64,000 nt of DNA from assembly GCA_964036195.1 (NCBI GenBank), contig OZ038459.1, positions 18,659,206 through 18,723,205 on the forward strand, read 5' to 3'. Of the stretch, positions 34,201-45,514 are shown in pieces (position 1 is the stretch's first letter; each line of letters starts with the position of its first letter). The notes beneath the pieces are model-generated. The model saw only the letters and a list, made by a program, of their open reading frames with translations. It was not told where the DNA came from and made no database searches. A program made the translations under genes and the position numbers. This stretch comes from Sphaerolaimus hirsutus. Its lineage: Eukaryota; Nematoda; Chromadorea; Monhysterida; Sphaerolaimidae.

Positions 34201-34737
34201 GGGTAATTTTCCAGCGGGGTTGAATGTCAATTAAGATTTTCCGAGTCAATGTTGACAAAATAAAAAAATGCCTCTAACAACCCCACACAATCAAATAGAG
34301 GTGGGAAGAGGCGTGTCAACTTGACTGTTTGCATTTATGTCAACTCTAAATCGGAAAATTCTAATTGACATTCAACCCCCGCTGGAAAATGGCCAAAACT
34401 TTTTATGTGCGAATATTTTTTATGTGACAACAGCGTATTCACAATGTGGCACCCACATGTGTTTACCGGTATTTTGACAGATTGACAACGCCCCCACTGG
34501 GATTTACCCCACATTCAGCACCCAGAAAAACAACCTCACTTTTTTCATCGGCGGCTTAACAGGAGTCAACGGCTTCACACTGCCAGTAGACTCCCACATT
34601 TTGCAAACTCTCTCAGCTGTGCTCGTGGCCACTTTGAACCGCTGGGCGATTTGACGTAACGTGGCGCCCCCCGCGCGCATTTTTACCATTTTCATCCTGG
34701 TTGATAGGGGGGTGAAGGGCTTGCCTGGAGGCGCCAT
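31210..34737 (-). CDS. HTH gene C: paired-like bipartite HTH plus zinc-knuckle-like tail
   Basis: Exons 34737-34540, 32994-32864, 32283-32097, 31425-31210; phases agree and give 243 residues. HTH1: LSTRMKMVKMRAGGATLRQI, then FKVATSTAERVCKMW. HTH2: FTLFELHQLSRW...SSSDLARRTS...YVSSSTIRR. Exon 3 is Ser/Gly/Asp-rich after YSRQTGRKFITEEQ. The tail has CEKCYHAEIGGWPSCVDCF and ends shortly after. Exon/intron positions match gene A exactly, and there are no introners. The assembly gap lies in its last intron. Confidence 0.78.
31465..31664. other. Assembly gap (N run)
   Basis: 200 Ns in the last intron of HTH gene C. The round length suggests a placeholder gap, so the true distance is unknown. Confidence 0.97.
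32467..32848. mobile_element. CCGTATTACCTCGAA-family MITE
   Basis: Left end TACCGTATTACCTCGAATTA, right end TACTTCGGGTAATACGGTA. Its inner arms (GATGTACATCACGTATG..., TAGTTTGTGTAGCTACC) also appear inverted in 33027-33425. Confidence 0.75.
33027..33425. mobile_element. CCGTATTACCTCGAA-family MITE, close relative of 32467
   Basis: Left end TACCGCGTTACCTCGAAATA, right end GGTAATTCGAGTTAATACGG. It shares the inner sequence ACACAAACTAGTCTGTGTG with 32467-32848 but in inverted order. Confidence 0.75.
33577..34430. repeat. Two further repeats in gene C intron 1
   Basis: 33577-34013 runs from ACGTATACAGGATTTTTGAG to CTGGATACGTCCTTGAGCGG and carries G/C tracts and GGCGCCA words. Related pieces are at 31790-31930 and 41775-42110. 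34165-34430 is an inverted repeat (CCAGCGGGGTTGAATGTCAAT, complement near 34360-34385). Confidence 0.55.
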
Positions 34738-35760
34738 TCTTTGCAGATGGGGGCGGGGCTTAAAGGTGTTTGGGGGTGACACTTTTTGAAGCGCGCGGTT
34801 TGAGGTTAAACTTGTGGTATTCGTGTTTGCTGAGGACACGATATGATGTTAAAAACAAGATGAATAATGTAAATAATAACGATGAGATGAGGGAATGAAG
34901 GTTTTACTGTTATAAGCGTGAATTTGAAGAAATAAATCACATACTGTTATGCTCAAGCACACTCCACGACACTAATTACGTCAATTATATCTGAGATATG
35001 ACCTCATATGACAAGTTGGCAGCCGACCAAAAATTTCGAAATTGCTATAAATATAAAAAATAGCTAAAGCTAGGTATATAACTTGTGTATAGACGAAAAT
35101 AGCTATTACAAATGTGAAAATTGGCAAAATGGAGCAAATTTTGGCGATTTAAGTAAAACGGGGGAATCGCTCAAAATGCAATACGCGACCGGGAACTCGG
35201 ACGTTGGCCAACTTGTCGATTCAATTATATGTACATAGGTATTTACAGCAGAACACCGCAGTGCAGTTCACAAAACCATACAAATATTCACATTCACCAA
35301 TAGGGTTCAAACGGGATCCCGATCCCGATCCCGGATCCCGTGAAATTCCGGGATTTAGCAGTCCCGATCCCGATCCCGAAACTTTTCAAATCCCGATCCC
35401 GATCCAGAGAAACTCCAAAGTCCGGGATCCCGATCCCGGAAAAATTAGTGGAAATTATCAAAAGTGAAAAAACGACGTTTTTGCATGCAAAAATGTGAAC
35501 GCAAACCCCCAGCGTTCATTTTATGCCACGTTTCTGGCATCCAACAGTGTTTTTAGACCTTTATGAACAACTGTGGATGCCAAAACATTGGCCAAAATCT
35601 CTATCCCAAGACCCCAATCCCGATCCCGAAGAAATGCCAATCCCGATCCCGATCCCGTGACCCCAATCCCGGCCAATCCCGATCCCGATCCCGAAATCTC
35701 AAAAAAACAATCCCGATCCCGATCCCGAAAAGTCAATCCCGTTTGAACCCTATTCACCAC
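34738..35760. repeat. Intergenic between HTH genes C and D, with a CGGGAT hAT
   Basis: It contains the hAT element 35301-35752. 34740-35300 shows no recognised feature. Confidence 0.5.
35301..35752. mobile_element. hAT MITE, CCCGAT word
   Basis: TAGGGTTCAAACGGGATCCC to CCCGTTTGAACCCTA with 8-bp flanks TTCACCAA / TTCACCAC (7 of 8). The arms are runs of TCCCGA. Same family as 21889-21999, 40947-41093 and 58706-59013. Confidence 0.85.
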
Positions 35761-38423
35761 TCAAGTAGACTTCTCTTCACTCCAAGCCCTCCTGCCTCTG
35801 TCAATCATCATGTGCAATTTAAAGCACGGGGCACATTTCGGCCAGCCGCAAATATCGCTCGCGACTCTGCAATCTTCACACGCTGCCGCACTACTATCAT
35901 AATCTCGCAGCGGCGTCTCAGCTAGAACGATATTCATTGCCGCCGAAGTTTCATGCCGCATTGGCGGGGTGGCGGTTAGCTTGAGGGTGGTGTTGGGTTC
36001 GGAATTGTTGGCGCTGTCGATGGCTGCGGCGGCCTGCGGGTACAGTTGGCTATGTGAAATTGTTGAGGCGACAAACATGGTTTTCGTGTGATGATATTGT
36101 TTGGGTTGTGAAAAAATTGTGAAAATAATGGAATTTTGTCGCCGGACAGAAAATTTGTAATCGGCTATGTTGACGAGGGTGACGACAAATTTTGTGCGTG
36201 TTGACGATGAAAAAACTGTCATTTGTCAATTTTACGAATTACGAACACAAGCTGGACATGTTTTAATCAGAAATCGGATATACACATCGTAAATACTTTT
36301 CATCAATTTTCTCAGCCAAAATTAACGTTGGCATCATACCAAAACCCTGTGAACGCCACTTAAGTGACGTGAACGTTTGAAACTTACGTCTACATCATGT
36401 TTTATGACAGGGCTGGCAGCCTTTCCATTTTTACGTCTCTTCCGGGTACCCGAAGTTGAAACAACCGTAAAATGAGTGTCTGTTTTAGATTTCCGTGTAC
36501 GACGGCCAGAGGTCCCATTGACCTTATGATTTTTGTTCTTTTCACTGGACATCTGCAGGAAAAACAGCAAACACACTTAAGTCACCATTTCAAACTTTTG
36601 TAATTTAAATTAAATAACTTGGTTACTCGATGAAGCCCGTTCCCGGGGATTCATGTAAGCCGTTTTTCTATCGAGTGGCCTCGGGATGGCTTCTGGTCGC
36701 ACCCAGCGCTTAATTGTCGCTTGACACAGCTGCAAATATTTGAGGGTGGGCGGAGTCAATTTGGGTGGATCGGCGTGGTAAAGGAATAAGTGGGGTGAGT
36801 GCTAAATGGATGCGAAAATGACTGTTCAACTGTGAAATGTCCGGAAATATGTCGAATGTTATGCATAATGTCAATGTAAAATGTAGAAAGTGGCAGAATG
36901 TAGAAATGTAAAATAATGTAACATGTCAAAAGTCATGCAAAATCCAAGCTGTCTATTCAGCTTAAAAAACTTCGGTATCCTTAAAATGTCGAGATTTTCA
37001 ATTATCCGACAAATTCAAGCAGACATTTTCAGGGTCCACATAGTCAGGGTGCTTCTAAACGGTACGATAATGACCCACCTGAATGCCCATTTCCGTGCTG
37101 GCATATCTGGCCATCTGCGTCAAATTGAAATTGTTTTCTGCGTACACTCTCCTCAGCTCATTGACCTACGTGATAGCGTTGGTGAATTGATCAATGTGAA
37201 ATGTGTCCATTTACGCCACCCCATATGAATGAACAACAATTGAGCCATTCACAATATTACTAAATATTCTGACTCCGCCCAACAATTATATATGAATCGC
37301 CCGGCGATAAATTGCAAAAAAACAACAGTGTAACGCCCATCAATGAGCAGGGTAGTGCTGGTACCGGTTTCGAAAATGGCAAGGTAAAATAACAAATGTT
37401 AAACGTAAAATAATTTGACAAACTACTTCATATTTTCTTGTCATTTGCCATTTTTATATTGACCTTTTAATTCACTCTCAACATTCCATTTGTCAAAATT
37501 ACTTTGCTTTTGTCATTGGCCATTTTATCTTGCCAACCGCGGAACTGGCCCCTGGTACTAACACAGGTAGCCACGCCCAAATTGATAGGTCAAAAAAGCG
37601 ACATCAGGGGACAGTTCCGCAAATTGAGAAGTAAAATGGCAAATGCGAAGTGAAATGGCAAATGTGAAGCCAATCGAGAAGTAAAATGGCAAAAGCGAAG
37701 AGAACTTACGTTTTATTTTTATTTTAACTCCACTTCTGCCAATTTACTTTCCATTTCGATTCACTTTTGCCATTTCATTTCGCTTTTGCCATTTTACTCA
37801 TCACTTCTCAATTTGCGGAACTGGCACCAGCCCAACGCCAACCTGTTTTTGATTCAACGCCGTGGGCCTGCCAGTGATGGCGCGCTCTTCCAGACTGCCC
37901 GCGAGCTTCCACCTGCGCAGCCAGCGGCTAATGGTCCCCCGGCACACGCCCAGGGGGCACTCCCAGATCCTGTAAAATGCCATGGAAAATGTTGAAGGTC
38001 ATGCAAAGTGAAAAAAGTCATGAAAATGCCCAGAAAAATGGTATGCAGAGTGATAAAAGTTATGTCAAATGTCAAATGTCATGCAAAGTATCAAAAATCA
38101 TGTAAAATCCCTGGAAAATGGCAAACTTTGACACTTGCATGACTCTTGACATTTCACAGGGCATTTTACATGACTTTTGACATTTTGCATGATGTTTGAT
38201 ATTTAAGAGGGCATTTTAATTGACTTTTGACACTTGTTATTTTTAACATTTCACAGGGCACTTTACATGACATTTGCCACTCGCATGACATTTTACATTT
38301 CACATGGCATTTTACAGGGTCCGGGAGTGGCACCAGCTGGCTGGCCACCTCCTCCACGGGCACGCCGGCCGCCCTCAGCTCGATAATGCGGATGCGCGCC
38401 GCCATGCTGCACGCTGGCGGCAT
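35761..38423 (-). CDS. HTH gene D: paired-like bipartite HTH, split by an introner
   Basis: Exons 38423-38334, 37950-37843, 37165-37079, 36729-36619, 36552-36388, 36033-35761; frames agree (277 residues). HTH1: AARIRIIELRAAGVPVEEV, ASQLGVCRGTISRWLRRW, then a GRPTALNQKQ linker, the closest match to a paired-domain N-terminal half. HTH2 is divided by an intron: VNELRRVYAENNFNLTQMA / LCQATIKRWV. The fifth exon is basic (TRKRRKNGK), possibly a nuclear localisation signal. The C-terminus has CEDCRVASDICGWPKCAPCF, a looser version of the knuckle (x11), and a longer basic end. Most diverged of the four copies. Boundaries of exons 4 and 6 are chosen by phase. Confidence 0.7.
37361..37551. mobile_element. 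Second introner-like family, copy 1
   Basis: GTACCGGTTTCGAAAATGGC to CGCGGAACTGGCCC, flanked by CTG (37358-37360, 37552-37554). The interior is AAATGTTAAA / TCATTTGCCATTT arms. Intronic in gene D. Confidence 0.6.
37608..37827. mobile_element. Second introner-like family, copy 2
   Basis: GGGACAGTTCCGCAAATTGAG to CTCAATTTGCGGAACTGGCAC, flanked by CAG (37605-37607, 37828-37830). It has the same terminal GTGCCAGT and 3-bp CWG duplication as the main family but a different body (AAGTAAAATGGCAAA). It lies 15 bp from a gene D donor, in the intron. Confidence 0.75.
37954..38333 (-). mobile_element. Introner 9: inside HTH1 of gene D, CTG type, phase 0
   Basis: In gene sense AGC CAG CTG is followed by GTGCCACTCCCGGACCCTG, a 380-bp multi-arm hairpin, GGGAGTGCCCC and CTG, then GGC GTG TGC. 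Removal gives ASQL-GVCRGTISRW, an uninterrupted helix-turn-helix. The insertion point is one codon downstream of introner 8 in gene B. The CTG duplication gives GT...TG ends. Confidence 0.85.
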
Positions 38424-39337
38424 GGTGAAGGGCGGGTTGATAAGGGTGGGATGCTGTGATAAGTTTGATGGGTTTGATTTTTGGATGGATCAAATGAGAG
38501 ATGTGAAAACTTGAAAGTAGATAATCAACGTAAGTGTGAAAATACGCAATTAAAATGTAGCTTTAAAAGTCTCAAACGACTGATTCATTTAAACATAGGT
38601 GCATGAACGAGACTCGAAACAACACATTCAAAAGGAAAAACGTGATCATTTTTTAAGCAAACTGTTGTATTCATCATACATGAGCTACATTAATTTAACA
38701 TGAACGAGTAACACAGTTTCACTGGGCTGTGGCTTGAAGTTGAAAACAAATTCTTCCATTTTCACTGAATATTCAGTACCTAGTATTTATTTGGTTTTGA
38801 TTCATTCATAGCACATCCGACATAATTATGTACCTAATCACAGCAAAAAGTGGTTCAACGAGGAACAAAAAAGGCCAACAATGAGTTAATAATGGAAGAA
38901 TTGAGTAGATCGATCACTGAAACAAAATGTGCACACTGGTCGGGCTGGAAAACTGAATGCAAGCCTCAAAATCAAATCAAATGAATCAAAAACAGCTGAA
39001 ATACCTAGTTACCCAGTTGACAGAATTAAAGCCGATTTTAAAATTAAGAGTGCATTCCAACCAGCGTGTAGCAATACTCGACGGACATAACACTTAGGTA
39101 GTATGGAAAACTACCATAACCCATCTGAATAATGAACAAAAAGATTATACAGTTTTTCATCATAATAATTTGTTTTTATTATGGAATAATTAATTACGAA
39201 ACTTATCACAAGATTTTATTCATAAAATTATGGTAGGACTCTGCACATACTTTGCGGTCAGTCCAGTATACCAACAGTTCTCAAATCAATAAGACATCTT
39301 TACCATAACCCGCCAATCAAACAACCCCCACCCCCAA
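38424..39337. repeat. Intergenic between HTH gene D and eIF2B delta
   Basis: 39060-39290 contains an inverted repeat (GAAAACTACCATAACCCATC, complement-like CATAAAATTATGGTAGG) related to 41300-41505. 38424-39060 shows nothing I recognise. Confidence 0.45.
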
Positions 39338-42300
39338 TCACTCAGCCCCCTGCTGCTTGACTCTGAGCACGGCGGGGGCGGAGCTTGGCGGCAACAGCCT
39401 CAACTCGGTCACAAGCGCGCTCACCAAATCCACAGGGAGCAATTCCCGCCTCTGAGTGCACAGGCGGTCGACTGAGGGTGCAGTGGGCTGCCTGCCGCCG
39501 CGGCCGCTGGTGGCGCCCGTGGGCTGCAGCGTGCCGTCGGAGGTGGCCCGTGTCCATACCTGGTTGAGGGGGTTGGGTTTGGGGCAGGGGTATCTTGAAT
39601 TTTCACCCTCCGAGTGGTTGGATAGATAGCAAATCGCTCCTCTGGAGGGATAGATAGCTGAAAAATTTTCGGGGGGGGGGTTGGGGGGGAGGGGTTGTGG
39701 TGGTTCGATATATTCATATCGATATGTTCGGCATAGAAGGAAGAAAAGGGAGAAAAATCGCTAAAAGTATGTGTAAAATGGCTCAAAATAGGTATACAAG
39801 AGCATATAGAACTAAATATAGCTGAAAATAGGCTAATAGGAACCAGAAATACGATTTTGGAAGTGAAAATCTATAAAAGGGTATGAAAAATAGCGATTTT
39901 GAGCGAAAAATGGGGTATAGTTTCGCAAAAATCGCTCCAGATAAGTAGATAGCTGGGCGATTTGGGGGGGGGGGGTTTAGGGGGTAGTAGCCCAAAATTT
40001 TGCCTCCGGGATAGATAGATAGGTGAGCGGCCACCGGGATAGAAAGATAGCTGGGCGGTTTGGGGGGGGGGGTAACCCCCCCCCCATTCGAGACCCCTGG
40101 TTTGGGGGTCTATTGGAGGAATGTGAATGTTGAGAGCATGTTGAAAATCGTGAGATTTTTAAACTGGATCGAATTATCGACAGTAAAATATCGGATATAT
40201 ATTGGATATATTGGAGTTATATTGGATTCGTTGTTTTGGAAGTTTTACGCTGGCAGACTCAGTGTGCTTCTTGGTCAATTCCGAAGTGGGGAAGTAAAAA
40301 ATACTACAATTCAATGTTTCAAGTAAAATGAGAAGTGAGAAATGAAATAATAAGTAAAAAATTAAAAGCTTAATGGAATGGGAAGTAAAAACTAGGTTAA
40401 TTTAGAAGTGAAAAGTTAAAATAATTCGTTTAAAATTCGTTTTCATTTTATTACTTATTTCCTGTTTTACATCACTTTTAACATTTTACTTCTCATTTCA
40501 CTTCTACTTCAAAATTTACTACATTCTTAAATTTTTACTTCCAAAATGTTTCTTATCTATTCCTCCACTCACACAATCGACACCTAATCACCCTCTCAAC
40601 TCAAAATTATCAAATTACAACCTCAAACCTAAGCCCCGCCCACCTTCTCCGAGAACTTATAAGTCGGGCAGGCCAGTAAAACAGGAACATTATGCGCGCG
40701 GGCGACCAGGGCCACCTGAGTGCTGCCCAAACGCACCAGCGCGTGTCCGTTCGCAGCTACTGAATCGCAGCCTAGTAGGACTATGTCTGTCTGAAATGGG
40801 TTACTCGAGGGTTTGAGTTGAGATGATTGGTGGATCTTGATTAGTGAATAATGAGGTGTTTATGAAGATACTTTAGGGTTGAAAAAATATCTCTAAATAA
40901 AAGTTACTGAATTACGTTTTTCGAAAGAATACATCGCGCCTGTGCTAGGGTTCAAACGGGATGCCGTTCCCATATCAATTCCGTAAATTTTGCAGTCCCG
41001 ATCCTGAAACCCCAATCCCGCGTACTCAAAATACCAATCCCGATCCAGTTACCTCAATCCCGATCCCGAAAAGTCAATCCCGTGTGAACCCAAGCGCGTG
41101 CGTAAATAATTTATTAATGGGTTAATAAGAAGGAAAACGAACATCTCTGACAGTATAGGCGAGTGAAGAGAGCAGAGAATAAGTCACCGGTACACCGGCT
41201 TCCACTAGTCGCGACAAAAGTCTCCTGCCTGCGCAAATTTTACAATAGTAAATGCGGTAAATATGTAAGTAGATGATCAATGCGTGCGTAAATTAAAGCG
41301 TGCTAAATCGACAACGGTCCACTGATGTATACCGAATGGGCGCATAATCCTACCATAATTTAATGAATTCAAATTATGTGATAAATTTCGTAATCAATCA
41401 TTCCATCATAAAAACGAAATATCGTAAAAACTGTATTATTATTGGTTCATTATTCATATGGGTTATGGTAGGTTTCATGCAAAGTGTGACGTCCGCTGAG
41501 TATAAAAACCGCACCAGGTCTATCAGGCTCAAAATCTACCACCGCCACACTGAAAGCGCCACCGCGGCCGGACGCATCCAACTTCTGTTGATGCGCGTGC
41601 GCGTCGAGCAACATGCGCTGCACGATGGGGCACCAGGCGTAGGTGAGCACGCGCTGGCCGCACAGCTTCGACAGGCCGTACTGCGACATCGCGTCCATGC
41701 ACAGCGACAGGCGCTCGTGCTTGAAATTCGCTAGTAGGTCCAGCAGGGAGGAACGCACCTGAGAGTTGCAGGTAGGGTTTGGGCAGCGACGTAGCCAGTA
41801 TTTTTGAGCGGGGGGGGGGCGGATTGTATACGCGGCCCGGCGAGCGGGCGGGTCGGCGCTACCCGTAAAAATGTGCCCCTGTAGTAAGTGAATTGCGCCA
41901 TGGCGCTGGCGCCATTCATAGGCGCGACGCCATGGCGCCACGAGCGTTGGAATTGGTGCCAAAACTGCTGTATGTCTGTATTTTACAAGCATATACAGCG
42001 ACATATACCGGAATTTAGGTTTTTCACTGGCTTTGTGACTGCGGAGACTATTCAGCCGAAAATTATGTTTTGTGAATTTTGACGGCAAAATGCGCGGCGC
42101 GGCCGCAACGATGGTCCAAAATTGGTTCAGCCAATACCCACACAATCCAACCTGTTCATCAGTCAGATGCCTCTGTTCAGCATGGGCATGCACCTTCCCC
42201 TTGAGCAGTTTTACAAGCGTGCCGCATCCAGCGGGCAGTGCGTTCCCGCCGGTCAAATAAGTGATTTGCGGCCGCAGCGCAGCGTCCACATCGCGACACA

Positions 42301-43696
42301 GAGATCCAGACGACTTGGCTTCGAATGTGCTCAGGAACTGAAAGGGTTTTGAAGGTGGGTGGTGTGATGGGAATGTGGCAGGGTAGTGGATGATGAGACA
42401 AGGCAATTAATTGGAAGGCAATAAGTCATGGAGTCTCCCACTGTGGAGACAAATAGCGTCGTCAATGGGTCCTTGCGAATCGCATATTGACGAGACAATT
42501 TTGAGCGGTTTTGTCTTCATTTTTCACTCTTTTTACCTTCAATATCGCCATTTTGAATTTGAATCGAAGTTGTATATATCCTTGGCTGCATATTTTTAGC
42601 TACTTTTCAAATATTTCTTTCTATTTTACCCTATTTGAACCGATTTTTCTTTTTCTTTCTGGCTTCTTTACCTTGAAAAAGCATGCATTTATACTGAACC
42701 CCCGCGACCCAACCACCCCCAAAACTAAAATTTCCATCTATCCAACCCCCCCCCCCACGGGGGGTCAAATCCCCCCAGACTCCTCAAGACAATCGAACCG
42801 AACCTGCACCAAAGCGTCTGCCATGGCGGAGCAAATGTCGTGTGAATCGAGCAGCGTGCCGTTGGCGCAGTCGGCCGCCAGCGATTTGAATGCAGGGTGA
42901 ATGCCGCTGGGAAATGACGACATGGGTTGAGAGGTCGATTTTATGCAGTTGTTAAAAGGCCTATTCCGCAACTAGTTAAGTGATAAGAAAAGTTGCAAGG
43001 GGAAAAGTGTCAAGTGACAGGGACTTGACAGGGTTTTTATGTAATTTATCAATCAAATTTCGTCATTTTTCGCATGGGGATGATCTTTATCACTTCAACA
43101 GGGGGTTTTGTCAGAAAAATATTTCAACCTTAAAAAAACCCTCGTGAACTCACTCATCCTCAGTTTCAGCAGGTTGTTCTGCACTTTTGCTAGTTTTTCT
43201 GGTCGCACTAGAAACACTCAAATTTCCAACATCATTTGTAATTGCGTCAGCTGAGGAAGTTGCTTCACTTTTTGACGCCACATTTTTCTGCTCGGTGTTT
43301 TTGTCTTGCGAATGTGCTTGTTTGGGTTGATTTTGAGCGACTGGTGCTTTTTTGCCAGTTTTTGCCGCCCGCTGTGCTTCCTGCAACGAGGAAATGAAAT
43401 TGGATAGTCGTCGATTGGCAGCCTGCCAAAACGATGAAAAACACCCATTGAAGAAGGAAAACAAACATTAGGATACAGGAAGCATTTCCACACCGAATTA
43501 CGACACCGTAAGCCATATAAAGGACCCACACCGGATAAACAACGATTATAAAATCGTGCATAATTTCATTCGTGTTTCATTGACTAAACCCAACCTGTAG
43601 AGCGCGTCTCTCGGCTTTCAGTTGCGCTTTTGTCTTTTTAGGCGTTTCAACATCGCCCTGTTCTTCTACAGGTCCGTTTGAAGCGCCGTCCACCAT
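39338..43696 (-). CDS. EIF2B4: Translation initiation factor eIF2B subunit delta
   Basis: Part of the cytosolic eIF2B complex that exchanges GDP for GTP on eIF2. Exons 43696-43595, 43380-43154, 42906-42804, 42337-42152, 41758-41515, 41228-41143, 40790-40644, 39559-39338; total 1317 nt, 438 residues, all phases agree. The N-terminus is charged ([18 protein letters not shown]), as in animal delta subunits. The conserved core includes [77 protein letters not shown] and [19 protein letters not shown]. The C-terminus [20 protein letters not shown] matches the family end. It is shorter than the human protein, mainly in the N-terminal tail. Intron 7 holds a hAT element (39585-40099). No introner in any exon. 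Confidence 0.95.
39585..40099. mobile_element. hAT MITE in the last eIF2B delta intron
   Basis: CAGGGGTATCTTGAATTTT to CGAGACCCCTG with a perfect 8-bp duplication GTTTGGGG (39577-39584, 40100-40107). An inverted near-copy of 18875-19388. Confidence 0.88.
40100..40643. repeat. Intron with AAGTAAAA inverted repeat
   Basis: About 40275-40550 has opposing arms built of GAAGTAAAAA and TTTTTACTTC, reminiscent of the body of the second introner-like family. Ends unclear. Confidence 0.4.
40947..41093. mobile_element. Short CCCGAT hAT MITE
   Basis: TAGGGTTCAAACGGGATGCC to AATCCCGTGTGAACCCAA. No clear 8-bp duplication; the right terminus is mutated. In an eIF2B delta intron. Confidence 0.6.
41300..41505. 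repeat. Inverted repeat in an eIF2B delta intron
   Basis: Arms near TACCATAATTTAATGAATTC and ATTCATATGGGTTATGGTAGG. Related to 39060-39290. The outer end TACTCAGCGGACG abuts the exon donor at 41514. Confidence 0.45.
41775..42790. repeat. eIF2B delta introns: repeat fragments
   Basis: 41775-42110 begins GACGTAGCCAGTATTTTTGAG and has GGCGCCATGGCGC words. 42430-42790 has TTTTAGCTACTTTTCAA and CCCGCGACC pieces of the CAGGGGTC hAT family. The exon 42152-42337 lies between them and is intact. Confidence 0.45.
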
Positions 43697-45514
43697 TTGT
43701 TATGATTGAGCTTGGATTTATACAGGGAATTATGCAATTTTTTCTTTTTTGTGAGTTTTACGTGTGTCGAAATAATGTTTCGCATATCATTTTGGGAAAG
43801 ATGCGATTGCGTCAAATTAATATTATTCGCTCTATCGAATTTCATTTGGAATTCTGCCAAACAAGTTTGGCAGTTAGCCAACTCAAGCCAGCGTTCTTTA
43901 CATAAAACAGCATTTAACGCAAAACTAAAAACAGTCTCCATTACAAACCAAATCAACAAACATCAAACAAGCGGAGAAAGCTGCAAATTGGATCGAAAAT
44001 CATGCAAGATGCATGAAAGCACACCAGCAGTGTCTTTCTCTAATCACGTAAGCTCAAAGTTGGTTGCAAACTGCATTATTTTGCATCGCCAATGCTGATT
44101 CAGATGACCTAAATTTATATGAACTATGGCACTCGACAATCACTCTTTTTGTAAATAATCTGTTGAACAGAAATTGATTAGGAGCCTCATTTTGTCACCT
44201 TGCCAAAAACCAGAGTATTTTTTGCTCATCGATTTAGGTATTTTAGCCATTTATTGCTTTTCTGAAGAATTCTAAATTACCCTGGAAGCTGCGATTATAC
44301 GCCATTTTTTACAAAATGAGTGTCTGAGAGTAGTCATGAGTAGGGTGTCAAATTTCCGTTTTCCGTTTTCCGTTTCCGTTTTCCGCAGGCAAATTTTTTC
44401 CGTTTTCCGTTCCGTTTTCCGGCTGCTGAAATTTTTTTTCCGTTTTCCGTTCCGTTTTCCGGCAACATTTTTTTCCGTTTCCATTTTTCCGGCTCATTTT
44501 CCGTTTTCCGGCTAAATTTACAGTTTTTCCGCCTTTTTTCCGTTTTCCGCCTCAATTACCAGTTTTTCTGCCTTTTTTCCATTTTCCGCCTCAATTTTCC
44601 ATTTTTCTGCCTCATTTTACCTTTTTCTGGCTTAACTTTCTGTTTTCTGATCAGCCAAACTGGTAAAAATTCATGCAGATTGTCAATGATGTACAAAAAA
44701 TTCTGTCTCCAGCAAAATTACTGCAAATTTTTTCCACTTCCAGCAAAATTTCTGCCAATTTTATCCGTTTTCCGGCAAAATTTCAGCAAGTTTTTCCATT
44801 TCCGTGCAAATTTGATTTTTCCGTTTCCGTTTTTCCGGCCTCTTTTTCCGTTTTCCGGCTGCTGAAATTTTTTTTCCGTTTCCGTTTCCGTTTTCCGCCA
44901 AGTGCAAATTTTTTTCCGTTTTCCGTTCCGTTTTCCGGCCGCTGAAAATTTTTTTCCGTTTCCGTTTCCGTTTTCCGTAAAAAAATTTTTTTGACACTCT
45001 AGTCATGAGTGGCCGACGGCTTAGGCATGTAGTATGCACAGGAGCTTTGCATTTTAAATCTGTTTATCTATCGGAAAACCGCAGCCCTAACGGTTGGCAC
45101 CTTCAGAGAATGAAAAGCTCTCAGAAAATGTGTGATTTATCATTTCGGCTTTTCTGCTATTGTATTCGTGATCAGTGAAGTAAATATATGCAATACTTTG
45201 TTTTGTTGCCTTTTGATAATTTTACTTTATTCTTTAAAACTTCTGCACGCTCCCAGTGACAGTTCAATCGCTATCATTTATCCATAACTTGACATCAAAT
45301 CTCCAACCGCAAATAAATCAGCCCACCAAATTCACCGCAACACATAATTCGGTCTGCATGCAGACCACAGGCAAAAAACAGTCCAATTTCAAATTCCACA
45401 AACGAAACTTTTCGCAGAGAAAAACTTTCCGATACGCAGCGCCGCAGGGCGCGGCCATGCGGCTCTCTGCAGTCCGGAAGTAGGATTCTAGCGGATCTAT
45501 AGAATAGAGGATAG
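43697..45514. repeat. Divergent intergenic region with a hAT element
   Basis: It lies between the start of eIF2B delta (-) and the candidate first exon of the channel gene (+), so it may hold promoters for both. No core promoter motif stands out. It contains the hAT at 44341-45001. Confidence 0.45.
44341..45001. mobile_element. hAT MITE, TTTTCCG word
   Basis: TAGGGTGTCAAA...TTTGACACTCTA with a perfect 8-bp duplication GTCATGAG (44333-44340, 45002-45009). The body is almost entirely TTTTCCGTTTCCG-type words with CAAATTTTT spacers. Confidence 0.88.

Noticed and set aside
38166-38423. Open frames continuing from exons into elements, reading VP(V/L)PDPVKC...
   Set aside because: The same peptide recurs at unrelated genes because it is the translated introner end. 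It is a read-through of the element, not a shared protein domain.
41450-42406. 318-residue minus-strand open frame
   Set aside because: It reads two true eIF2B delta exons plus the intervening intron with a repeat. The exons are annotated separately with splice sites.
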